From: Actinomycetes bacterium
GTDB lineage: Bacteria > Actinomycetota > Actinomycetes > Mycobacteriales > Micromonosporaceae
NCBI GenBank assembly: GCA_023402505.1
Contig: JAEYGD010000290.1
Span: 1 to 9,071 of the forward strand
Direction of reading: 5' to 3'
DNA: 9,071 bases
This document shows positions 1 through 5,887 of the stretch, in pieces. A program made the position numbers and the translations under genes. Numbering within the stretch: position 1 is the stretch's first letter; each line of letters starts with the position of its first letter. Below the pieces are notes generated by a model. It had not been told where the DNA came from and searched no databases. It saw only the letters and a list, made by a program, of their open reading frames with translations.

Positions 1-4
1 GGAC

Positions 5-26
5 GGGGAAGGGGGCGGGCGCGGGG
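5..26 (+). other. G-quadruplex-type G-tract cluster
   Basis: Four G tracts (4, 5, 3 and 4 G) are separated by loops of 1-3 bases just beyond the stop codon of the minus-strand DUF6069 gene. The G-rich strand is the plus strand, so the transcript of the minus-strand gene would be C-rich here. The pattern satisfies the usual G3+N1-7 rule. Folding and function are inference, and the window edge hides what lies further left. Confidence 0.4.
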
Positions 27-28
27 TG

Positions 29-463
29 TCAGGAAAGGCGTAGGGGGTGGGTTAGGGCGGGGATCATGATGGCTGCGGGGATGAGGTGTAGGCCCACGAG
101 GGCGATGACGGTGGGGGTGTTCGCGCCGAAGAGGATCGGCGGGACCATCGAGATCGCGGTCAGCGACACCGCCGTCCACCGGAAACGCTCGGCGGGGCGG
201 GCGCTCCACCGCAGCAGAGCGGCGGCGATGACGACGCCCACGACCGAGAAGACGCCGGTCACCACGGCGAACCCGCCCGGCGGGATCGGCTCGCCGCTGT
301 CGAGCATGAAGTCGACGCCGGTAGCCCGGACGAGGGCGGCGACGAGGGCGGTGGCGGCCATCGCGGCGAGCGTGGCGAGGAGGCCGGTGCCGGCGAGCCG
401 GCGGTGGGCACGGCTGGTCCGGCCCGGCGGCGCGGCTGCGATGGTGTCGTTCGTGCTGTTCAT
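29..463 (-). CDS. DUF6069-type four-helix membrane protein
   Basis: This 144-residue protein is predicted to sit in the cytoplasmic membrane; its function is unknown. It has a short polar Ser/Thr/Arg-rich N terminus and then four hydrophobic stretches at about residues 20-42, 58-80, 92-108 and 112-138. A GEPIPPGGF loop follows helix 1, and an arginine-rich stretch (RWSARPAERFRW) lies between helices 2 and 3. This layout matches the actinobacterial DUF6069 family as I know it. The ATG at 463 is preferred because a perfect GGAGG lies six bases upstream (470-474) and the family begins near this point. The same frame stays open upstream to a GTG at 727 (see the longer entry). It is the last gene of the sigma factor operon. 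The topology is read by eye. Confidence 0.75.
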   Translation of the reverse strand: MNSTNDTIAAAPPGRTSRAHRRLAGTGLLATLAAMAATALVAALVRATGVDFMLDSGEPIPPGGFAVVTGVFSVVGVVIAAALLRWSARPAERFRWTAVSLTAISMVPPILFGANTPTVIALVGLHLIPAAIMIPALTHPLRLS

Positions 464-727
464 CTCGTACCTCCGATGAGTCGTGCGGGGGTGTGTTGAC
501 CGGGGCGTGACCACGCGTACCGTCGCCGTGCGGCGACCGGGGTTGCGCAGGGCGCGGACGCCGGTGCCGCGCAGCCAGAAAACGGCGTCGCGGCCGAGGA
601 CCGGTCCGAGTTCGCCGTTGCGCAGCTCCAACTGCACCCGGCCGCGGGTGACGACGGCGAACGCGTCGCGCCACTCGGCCGCGACCACGGCGACCCGCGC
701 GCCGCCGCGCAGCGCGAGCGTCCGCAC
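29..727 (-). CDS. Cupin-like N-terminal frame continuous with DUF6069 protein
   Basis: A GTG at 727, with GGAG nine bases upstream, opens a 232-residue frame. Residues 1 to about 76 look like a small cupin-type beta-barrel, with alternating hydrophobic strands such as RVAVVAAEWRDAFAVV and AVFWLRGTGVRALRNPG. Small proteins of this kind follow SnoaL-type ECF sigma genes in other actinomycetes, from memory. The usual protein would end near residue 76, but codon 77 is TCA (497-499) where a single base change would give TGA. The frame therefore runs through a low-complexity linker (residues 77-88) into the DUF6069 start at residue 89. Either a real fusion is made, or the cupin part is extended while DUF6069 is also started internally. 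The GTG is seven bases past the sigma stop, so translational coupling is likely. Confidence 0.5.
   Translation of the reverse strand: MRTLALRGGARVAVVAAEWRDAFAVVTRGRVQLELRNGELGPVLGRDAVFWLRGTGVRALRNPGRRTATVRVVTPRSTHPRTTHRRYEMNSTNDTIAAAPPGRTSRAHRRLAGTGLLATLAAMAATALVAALVRATGVDFMLDSGEPIPPGGFAVVTGVFSVVGVVIAAALLRWSARPAERFRWTAVSLTAISMVPPILFGANTPTVIALVGLHLIPAAIMIPALTHPLRLS
470..474 (-). promoter_or_regulatory. Shine-Dalgarno site for internal DUF6069 start
   Basis: GGAGG on the minus strand stands six bases before ATG 463. It is the strongest ribosome-binding site in this operon and lies inside the longer open frame. It argues that DUF6069 is translated as a separate protein even though the upstream frame has no stop. 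Confidence 0.7.
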
Positions 728-733
728 CGGGGA

Positions 734-1717
734 CTACTCCGTGCCGTCCGCCGGCAGGCGATCCGGCAACCCGAGCCTCGGGAACTGGTCGTCGTGGAAG
801 ATTGTGATCTCGGTGATCGCCCCGCCGGTGATGCGCAGGACGTCGAGCGTCAGCGGCAGGTACGCGCCCTCCCGTTCCTGCCAGTGGTAGTAGGCGACGG
901 CGGGCTGCCGGTTCACGAAGGTGGGGATGCCGCGCAGGCCCGTCATGCCCTCGAAGCCGTCCTCGATCCAGTTGCCCACCACCGCGTCGCGGCCGACCTG
1001 TAGACCCGGCGTGGGCGGCATCGAGCAGCGGACGTCGTCGCGCAGCATCGCGGCGAGCGCCTGGACGTCCGTGGCCACGCTGGCTTCGGTGAAGCGGCGC
1101 ACCAGCTCGCGCGTCGCGGGGTCCCCGTCGCCACCGGTCCAGTCCTGCCGCTCGGCGGGCAGGTGCGCGCGCATGCCGGCGCGGGCCCGCTGCAACGCGC
1201 TGTTCACCGAGTTCACCGAGTCCCCGAGCAGCTCCGCGACGTCCTTCGCCGGCCAGCCGAGCACGTCGCGCAGGATCAGCACGGCCCGCGGGCGCGGCGC
1301 CAGGTGCTGGACCGCGACCAGGTACGCCAGCTCGATCGTCTCCCGCGCCACGGCCACGGCCTCCGGCTCGTCCGCGTCGCCCGCCGGCAGCTCGTCGAGC
1401 AGCCGGTCCGGGTACGGCTGGAGCCACCGCACCTCGCCGCCGGTCGCCGGCTCCGGACGGCACTTGGCGAGCAGGTCCAGGCAGGCGTTGGTGGCGATCC
1501 GGTACAGCCAGGCCCGGAACGTCGACCGGCCCTCGAAGGTCTCCCGCCGCCGCCAGGCCCGCAGGAACGTCTCCTGCACGGTGTCCTCGGCGTCCTCGAA
1601 CGACCCGAGCATCCGGTAGCAGTGCACGTGCAGCTCCCGCCGGTGCCGCTCCGCCTGCCCCGAGAACGCCGACTCGTCGACGTCGCCCAGACCGCCCAGC
1701 CGTATGTCCGCCCCCAT
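734..1717 (-). CDS. ECF sigma factor with C-terminal SnoaL-like domain (TIGR02960/SigG-type)
   Basis: This is a 327-residue group 4 (ECF) sigma factor that should direct RNA polymerase to a small set of promoters. Region 2 spans about residues 25-88 and carries the typical HCYRMLGSFEDAEDTVQETF and FRAWLYRIATNACLD segments. Region 4 spans about 138-188 (RPRAVLILRDVLGWPAKDVAELL, then VNSALQRAR). Residues 200-327 form a SnoaL/NTF2-like domain ending in FPRLGLPDRLP, which is typical of the TIGR02960 group that includes mycobacterial SigG-like proteins. In such ECFs the C-terminal domain is thought to modulate activity in place of a separate anti-sigma factor; none is present here. The ATG at 1717 is chosen over an upstream ATG at 1777 because GAGAGG lies eight bases before it and homology starts after it. 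A nine-base duplication makes the SVNSVN stretch in region 4. Confidence 0.9.
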   Translation of the reverse strand: MGADIRLGGLGDVDESAFSGQAERHRRELHVHCYRMLGSFEDAEDTVQETFLRAWRRRETFEGRSTFRAWLYRIATNACLDLLAKCRPEPATGGEVRWLQPYPDRLLDELPAGDADEPEAVAVARETIELAYLVAVQHLAPRPRAVLILRDVLGWPAKDVAELLGDSVNSVNSALQRARAGMRAHLPAERQDWTGGDGDPATRELVRRFTEASVATDVQALAAMLRDDVRCSMPPTPGLQVGRDAVVGNWIEDGFEGMTGLRGIPTFVNRQPAVAYYHWQEREGAYLPLTLDVLRITGGAITEITIFHDDQFPRLGLPDRLPADGTE

Positions 1718-1792
1718 CACGTCATCCTCTCGCCTCTGTCGTCCCGTTCGAACATGTGACGGCCCAACCCACAACAACTCATCACCCTCTCC

Positions 1793-1823
1793 CCCTAGCC
1801 CTCGCCCTAGCCCTCGCCCCTAG
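1793..1823 (+). repeat. 12-bp C-rich tandem repeat
   Basis: The unit CCCTAGCCCTCG occurs twice in exact tandem (1793-1816), and a third partial unit (CCCCTAG, 1817-1823) runs straight into the left arm of the long inverted repeat. On the opposite side of that element the sequence is G-rich, so C-rich and G-rich flanks face each other. Confidence 0.8.
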
Positions 1824-1909
1824 CTCCCCGTCGATCAAGGAGTTGTGGTGGCTGGAAAGCTCCTCGGTCCGGGCATTTCAGGCACCACAACTCCATGATC
1901 GACGGGGAG
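1824..1909. repeat. Long inverted repeat, dispersed palindromic element copy 1
   Basis: Left arm 1824-1850 and right arm 1883-1909 are 27 bases each and complementary except for one A/T position. They enclose a 32-base spacer. The inner 20 bases of the right arm read CACCACAACTCCATGATCGA and recur in a second copy at 3973-4045. The two spacers also share short blocks (CTGGA, GAAAGC, CCGGG), suggesting common descent of the whole element. It contains no reading frame of note. It resembles a REP/BIME or MITE-like intergenic element. Its position between divergent genes argues against a simple terminator role at this site. Confidence 0.85.
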
Positions 1910-1942
1910 GAGGGGGTGACGGGGGAGAGGGGGCGGGGAGGG
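1904..1942 (+). other. Strong G-quadruplex motif
   Basis: Five G tracts of 4, 5, 5, 5 and 4 bases (1904-1907, 1912-1916, 1921-1925, 1929-1933, 1935-1938) are joined by loops of one to four bases, and a further GGG follows. It begins inside the right arm of the palindromic element. It lies about 220 bases upstream of the xylanase start on its coding strand. Folding and any effect on transcription are inferred only. Confidence 0.55.
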
Positions 1943-2030
1943 TGGTTGCCCGGGGTGGTTGGGGCTGTGATGATGAGGGCCGATGTTTGGTGGCCTGGGA
2001 GTGGCAACCCGAGTCGAGGGCAACGGCGCG

Positions 2031-2045
2031 GGAGCGGATCGTTCC
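2031..2045. promoter_or_regulatory. Possible operator, imperfect palindrome
   Basis: GGAGCGGATCGTTCC matches its own reverse complement at ten of fifteen positions (GGAnCG and CGnTCC half-sites). Cellulase genes of related actinomycetes carry a GGGAGCGCTCCC-like operator for LacI-family CebR. The resemblance here is partial, so this is a candidate sugar-responsive operator for the xylanase and no more. Confidence 0.22.
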
Positions 2046-2159
2046 TGATCAGCTTTGTAGCTGGAAGCGACGGCGGGCGGCTGTTCGGGCCGGCCTTGCG
2101 CGTCCAGCTGCGCGAGGTGCCGCCACCTGCGTCGCAGCGGGCGGTAGAGAGGAAGCCCG

Positions 2160-3950
2160 ATGAGGGTTGCCCACCCTGACGACGTTCCACCGTCCCGCCG
2201 CCGGCACGCCACCGTCGCGGTAACCGTGCTCGCCGCCGCGACCTCGCTGGTCACCGTGGCGGGGTTCCTGACCGCGCCGCCGCTGCTGGCCGCGACGCCC
2301 GACCTCACCGTCGACACCGCCGCGACGTACCAGAGCATCGACGGGTTCGGTGCCGCGACCCCGATCTGGAGCAGCGACCACTGGACGACCGCCGAGACGC
2401 AGACACTGGTCGGCCTGGGGCCGGGGCAGCTCGGCCTGTCGATCGTACGGACCGGGCTGTCGCCGGAGTCGAGCGAGTGGAGTTACGCGGTCAACAGCCT
2501 CCGGACGGCGAAGTCCTACGGCTCCGACGTGAAGATCCTCGCCTCGCCCTGGACGGCGCCCGCCCACTTCAAGACCAACAACAGCCGGACCAACGGCGGC
2601 AAACTCAAGCCCGACTACTACGACGACTACGCCGCGCACCTGGACAGCTATGTGCAGTACATGAAGAGCCAGGGGATCGCGGTCGACGTGACGTCGGTGC
2701 AGAACGAGCCGGACTGGCACCCCGACTACGACTCGATGGACTGGACCGGCACCGAACTGCGGGACTTCGTCCGGGACCACGGCGCCAAGGTCCGGGACAC
2801 CCGGCTGATGGTCGCCGAATCGCTGCGGTTCAACCGCTCGTACACCGACCCCACGCTGCAGGACGCCGCCGCGCGCAACAACATCGGGTACGTCGGCGGC
2901 CACCTCTACGACACCGAGAACAGCGGGAACCTGTCCGCGTACCCGCTCGCCGCCCAGCACGGCAAGAACCAGTGGATGACCGAGTGGAACCTGCACGCCG
3001 CCGACGGGAGCGGCTCGGCCATCTGGGGCGACCCCGCCAACACGGCCGTCTGGAACGAGACCCTCGACGACATCATGCGTACGGTGCACAGGTCGATGGA
3101 GGCGAACTGGAGCGCGTACGTCTGGTGGTACGGCCGCCGCTTCTACTCCTTCATCGGTGACGGCGAGTCGCAGTACGGGACCACGAAGGGCGCGGTCCTC
3201 AAGCGCGGGCACGCGTTCGCCCAGTACGCCAAGCACGTCCGTCCCGGTGACCGGCGGGTCGCCGTCGCGAAGAGTACGAGAGCCTCCGCGCTGGAGGTCA
3301 CCGCGTACCGCGGTCGGGGCAAGGTCGTGCTGGTGCTGCTCAACCGGTCGAACAACGCGGTCGACGACGCTGTCGTGCAGGTGCCGCACGGCATCTCGGC
3401 CGCCTCGTACACCGTGACGTCCCGGACCCTGAGCGCCCAGTCGCAGCCGGTGGGCATCAGCGGGGGACAGGCGACCGTGGACATTCCCGCCCGGAGCATC
3501 GCCACGGTCACCCTCGACGAGGGGACCGCCTCGCCCACGGCCAGCCCGACGCCGACCGCTAGCCCGACACCGACCGCCAGCCCGACACCGACGGCAAGTC
3601 CGACCGTCAGCCCGACGCCGACCGGCAGCCTGCCAACGCGGGCGTGCCGGGTGACCAACGCGGTCAACGCGTGGAACAACGGACTGGTCGACACCATCAC
3701 CATCACCAACACCGGCACGAGCGCGGTCAACGGGTGGGCGCTGAGATTCACCCTCGCGCCGGGGCAGACGATCACCTCCGGCTGGAGCGCCACGTACGCC
3801 CCCACCACCGGTCAGGTGACCGCGACGAACGTCGACTACAACGCCGCCATACCACCTGGTGGCTCGATCACCATCGGCTTCCAGGCCACCCACACCGGCA
3901 ACACCACCCCACCAACCACCTTCACCCTGAACACCACCCCCTGCACCTAG
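2160..3950 (+). CDS. Secreted GH30 (subfamily 8-like) glucuronoxylanase with CBM2
   Basis: This 596-residue exported enzyme should cut the beta-1,4-xylose backbone of glucuronoxylan outside the cell. The N terminus has RRR and a hydrophobic stretch (residues 18-45) ending near LLAA, a signal peptide. The GH30 catalytic (beta/alpha)8 domain with its side beta-domain spans about 47-453. The acid/base is E183 (VQNEPD) and the nucleophile E275 (WMTEW). The WWYGRR segment at 322-327 and the KRGHAFAQYAKHVRPG segment at 348-363 align with Bacillus XynC as I remember it. There the matching arginine of WWYxRR contacts the glucuronic acid branch. A TASPTP-rich linker (456-490) leads to a CBM2 (495-596) closed by C496 and C595. 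The CBM2 keeps W505 and W542, with Y560 at the third aromatic position. The start is supported by AGAGGA six bases before ATG 2160. Exact substrate preference is inferred. Confidence 0.9.
   Translation: MRVAHPDDVPPSRRRHATVAVTVLAAATSLVTVAGFLTAPPLLAATPDLTVDTAATYQSIDGFGAATPIWSSDHWTTAETQTLVGLGPGQLGLSIVRTGLSPESSEWSYAVNSLRTAKSYGSDVKILASPWTAPAHFKTNNSRTNGGKLKPDYYDDYAAHLDSYVQYMKSQGIAVDVTSVQNEPDWHPDYDSMDWTGTELRDFVRDHGAKVRDTRLMVAESLRFNRSYTDPTLQDAAARNNIGYVGGHLYDTENSGNLSAYPLAAQHGKNQWMTEWNLHAADGSGSAIWGDPANTAVWNETLDDIMRTVHRSMEANWSAYVWWYGRRFYSFIGDGESQYGTTKGAVLKRGHAFAQYAKHVRPGDRRVAVAKSTRASALEVTAYRGRGKVVLVLLNRSNNAVDDAVVQVPHGISAASYTVTSRTLSAQSQPVGISGGQATVDIPARSIATVTLDEGTASPTASPTPTASPTPTASPTPTASPTVSPTPTGSLPTRACRVTNAVNAWNNGLVDTITITNTGTSAVNGWALRFTLAPGQTITSGWSATYAPTTGQVTATNVDYNAAIPPGGSITIGFQATHTGNTTPPTTFTLNTTPCT
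3525..3629 (+). repeat. 18-bp minisatellite encoding the TASPTP linker
   Basis: About five degenerate 18-bp units encode TASPTP repeats between the catalytic domain and the CBM2. Third codon positions vary between units (GCC, GCT, GCA; CCG, CCC), so the protein repeat is better kept than the DNA repeat. Such linkers are flexible, often O-glycosylated, and prone to change in length. Confidence 0.85.
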
Positions 3951-3972
3951 CCCTGTCCCCCACCCCCGCCCA

Positions 3973-4045
3973 TCGATCATGGAGTTGTGGTGCTGGACGA
4001 AAGCCGTGAACCGGGGCGATCTGCCCACCACAACTCCATGATCGA
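3973..4045. repeat. Dispersed palindromic element copy 2, candidate bidirectional terminator
   Basis: Arms TCGATCATGGAGTTGTGGTG (3973-3992) and its exact reverse complement (4026-4045) enclose a 33-base spacer. The right arm plus the next C (21 bases) is identical to copy 1; the left arm differs at one base of twenty. The copy lies between convergent genes, 22 bases after the xylanase stop and 15 bases from the end of the acetyltransferase gene. A 20-bp stem there could end transcription in both directions, although no T tract is present. Confidence 0.85.
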
Positions 4046-4060
4046 CGCGCGCTGGGGGCG

Positions 4061-4600
4061 TCAGGGTTTCCAGTCGCGGCGGAGTAGGCCGTAGAGCGCG
4101 AAGTCGGCGAAGCCGTCGCCGTCGTACTCGCGTTCCCGCTGGGTGCCCTCGTGGGTGAAGCCGCACGCCTCCGCGGTCCGTCGCATGGCCGTGTTGCCGG
4201 CCAGCGTCTCCAGTTCCAGGCGGCGCAGGTTGCGGTTGCGGAAGCCGTACCGGCACAGCAGCTGGATCACCTCGGTGCCGTAGCCCTGGCCGCGAACCTC
4301 GGGCACCAGGGCGATGCCGAGGTGGCCGTACCCGTTGAACGCGTTGATCCCCCACAGCACGCCGCGGCCCAGGAAGGTGCCGTCGGCCACGGTCTCGGCC
4401 AGCAGCACCACCATCGTCTGGCCGTCGACCGGCTCGGTGACCTGCTTCTCCAGCCAGGCCCGGAGCTGACCGACGTGGCGCGGCACGAACGGCTCGCCGT
4501 CGGTGATCAGGTGCAGCTCGGGATCGTTCTTCAGGCGGAACATGTTGGGCGCGTCGTCGGGCGTGGGTGGACGCAGTCGGACCCGTTCGGTGGCGAACAC
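4061..4600 (-). CDS. GNAT family N-acetyltransferase (RimJ/RimL-like)
   Basis: This 179-residue cytoplasmic protein should move an acetyl group from acetyl-CoA to an amine; the substrate is unknown. It opens with TERVRLRPPTPDDAPNMFRL, the usual beta1-alpha1 of RimJ/RimL-type GNATs. The acetyl-CoA pyrophosphate loop RGQGYG is at residues 103-108 after the LGIALVPE strand. The NTAMRRTAEACGF motif at 136-148 and the closing FADFALYGLLRRDW are also family hallmarks. The GTG at 4600 is the only start that keeps the first strand, because an in-frame TAG lies 12 bases upstream. No Shine-Dalgarno sequence is visible, and a TANNNT box stands six bases upstream, so the mRNA may be leaderless. It follows the oxidoreductase gene after an 85-base gap and converges on the xylanase gene. 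Confidence 0.88.
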   Translation of the reverse strand: MFATERVRLRPPTPDDAPNMFRLKNDPELHLITDGEPFVPRHVGQLRAWLEKQVTEPVDGQTMVVLLAETVADGTFLGRGVLWGINAFNGYGHLGIALVPEVRGQGYGTEVIQLLCRYGFRNRNLRRLELETLAGNTAMRRTAEACGFTHEGTQREREYDGDGFADFALYGLLRRDWKP

Positions 4601-4606
4601 CGCACG

Positions 4607-4612
4607 ACGCTA
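4607..4612 (-). promoter_or_regulatory. -10 box for leaderless acetyltransferase transcript
   Basis: TAGCGT on the minus strand fits TANNNT and ends six bases before the GTG start. That is the spacing expected if transcription begins at the start codon. The -35 region at 18 bases distance (TCGATG) is weak. The same TAG is the in-frame stop that excludes any longer protein. Confidence 0.4.
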
Positions 4613-4685
4613 ACAGCCGGCCACGGCGCCCATCGACCGATAATCCGGGGTACGCAGACCGCCGCTCGGGCAACGCCGTGGGTCA

Positions 4686-5666
4686 TCAGACGACGGTGAC
4701 GACGAGCTTGCCGGCCGGGTGACCGTCCCGGAGGTGCCGGATCGCGTCCGCGGTCTCGGCGAGGGGATAGGCGCGGTCGACCGCCGGGGTGAGCGCACCG
4801 GACTCCATGAGATCCCGCAGCTCGGCCAGATCCCCGGCCCGCTCCGTCGCGTTGACGCCGCGCAGCCGCTGATCGACGAACAGGGACAGCAGCGGCGCGC
4901 GCACCATCTGCCGGTCGTAGCCGCTGAGCACCGGACCCTTGGTGTACGAGCCGCCGACCAGCGCCAGCGTGCCGCGCGGGGTGAGGGCGCGGCGCAGGAC
5001 GCCGAACGGCCGGTCCCCGCCGGTGTCGATGACCACGTCGTGGACCGGGCCGTCCCGGTCGACCTCCTCGCTGGTGTAGTCGAGCACGTCGTCGGCGCCG
5101 AGCGAGCGCACGAAGTCGGCCCTGGCCGGGGCGCAGACGGCGGTGACCGTGGCACCGTACGCCTTGGCGATCTGCACGGCGTGGGACCCGACACCGCCGG
5201 ACGCGCCGATCACCAGCACCCGGTGCCCGGGCCGCACCTCGCCGCTGTCGCGGACCGCGCGCAGCGCCGTCAGCCCGGAGACCGGCGCCGTGGCGGCCCG
5301 CGCGAACGACACGGTGGCCGGCTTGTGGGCCAGCCGCTGCTGCGGCGCGGTCGCGAACTCGGCGTACGAGCCGCGCAGGCAGGTGCCGAACACCTCGTCG
5401 CCCCGCCGGAACCGGGTCACCCGGGCGCCGACCGCGACCACCACACCGGCCAGGTCCCGCCCGAGCACCGGCACCCGGGGCCGGCGCAGCCCGCTCGCCA
5501 GCCGGGCCAGGTAGGGGCGGCCGGTCATGAAGATCCACACGCCGGGGTCGACCCCGGCGGCGTGGACCCGCACGAGGACGTCCCGGTCGCCGGTGCGCGG
5601 CCGGTCGATGTCGCGGAGCTGGAGCACGTCGGGTGGGCCGTACGTGTCGTGGACGATGGCCTTCAC
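4686..5666 (-). CDS. Zinc-independent MDR NAD(P)-dependent oxidoreductase (quinone reductase-like)
   Basis: This is a 326-residue medium-chain reductase/dehydrogenase, expected to use NADPH to reduce quinones or enones in the cytoplasm. The GroES-like N-terminal domain covers about 1-125 and contains VLGRDLAGVVVAVG (67-80). The Rossmann domain follows, with the nucleotide-binding GASGGVG at 154-160 and AVQIAKAYGATVTAV after it. The structural-zinc cysteines of true alcohol dehydrogenases are missing, which fits the QOR/zeta-crystallin branch. Length is normal for that branch. The GTG at 5666 overlaps the XRE stop as GTGA, with GAGGAGG seven bases upstream (5674-5680), so it is the third gene of a coupled operon. 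Substrate is not predictable from sequence; a detoxification role under the XRE regulator is inference. Confidence 0.88.
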   Translation of the reverse strand: MKAIVHDTYGPPDVLQLRDIDRPRTGDRDVLVRVHAAGVDPGVWIFMTGRPYLARLASGLRRPRVPVLGRDLAGVVVAVGARVTRFRRGDEVFGTCLRGSYAEFATAPQQRLAHKPATVSFARAATAPVSGLTALRAVRDSGEVRPGHRVLVIGASGGVGSHAVQIAKAYGATVTAVCAPARADFVRSLGADDVLDYTSEEVDRDGPVHDVVIDTGGDRPFGVLRRALTPRGTLALVGGSYTKGPVLSGYDRQMVRAPLLSLFVDQRLRGVNATERAGDLAELRDLMESGALTPAVDRAYPLAETADAIRHLRDGHPAGKLVVTVV

Positions 5667-5887
5667 GGTGCCGCCTCCTCGGGGTACTGGAACACGTCGT
5701 CGAGCCGTACGCCGAACACGCGGGCGATGCGGAACGCCATCTCCAGCGACGGCGAGTAGCGGCCCTGCTCGATGGCGATGACGGTCTGCCGGGTCACGCC
5801 GATCCGCTCGGCGAGCTCGGCCTGGGTCATCTCGTCGTGCGCGAAGCGCAGCGCGCGGATGGTGTTCGTGACGCGGGTCGGCTTCAC
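5663..5887 (-). CDS. Small XRE-family (Cro/CI) transcriptional regulator
   Basis: This 74-residue DNA-binding protein is almost entirely one helix-turn-helix domain: TQAELAERIGVTRQTVIAIE at 21-40 is the HTH, and YSPSLEMAFRIARVFGVRLDDVF (44-66) completes the five-helix fold. It matches the single-domain YozG-like XRE group that is commonly paired with a small membrane protein. The GTG at 5887 overlaps the TGA of the upstream membrane protein gene as GTGA; a second GTG one codon earlier is possible. It overlaps the oxidoreductase start in the same manner, so all three proteins should be made from one message. Repression of its own operon through the 17-bp boxes at 6327-6388 is likely but inferred. 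No ligand or sensor domain is present. Confidence 0.9.
   Translation of the reverse strand: MKPTRVTNTIRALRFAHDEMTQAELAERIGVTRQTVIAIEQGRYSPSLEMAFRIARVFGVRLDDVFQYPEEAAP

Larger units (their letters stand above)
1718..2159. other. Divergent non-coding region between sigma factor and xylanase
   Basis: This 442-base gap holds the upstream regions of two divergent genes. Starting from the sigma side it contains a GTTCGAAC palindrome (1746-1753), a C-rich 12-bp tandem repeat, a long inverted repeat, a G-quadruplex motif and then about 200 bases leading to the xylanase. The last part has small hairpins at 2050-2063 (CAGCT/AGCTG) and 2115-2128 (AGGTG/CACCT). I could not assign a convincing -35/-10 pair to either gene. 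Reading frames here look like composition artefacts. Confidence 0.6.

Noticed and set aside
1..28. End of a third copy of the palindromic element at the window edge
   Set aside because: GACGGGGA followed by G tracts resembles the right flank of copy 1, but the diagnostic arm sequence is not in the window.
3525..3629. CRISPR-like or mobile repeat array
   Set aside because: The repeats are in frame, spacerless and encode a standard Pro/Thr linker.
2049..4673. An 874-codon open frame on the minus strand opposite the xylanase and acetyltransferase
   Set aside because: It is a GC-skew shadow: low-complexity Arg/Gly/Val protein without domains, while the plus-strand frame has clear GH30 and CBM2 motifs.
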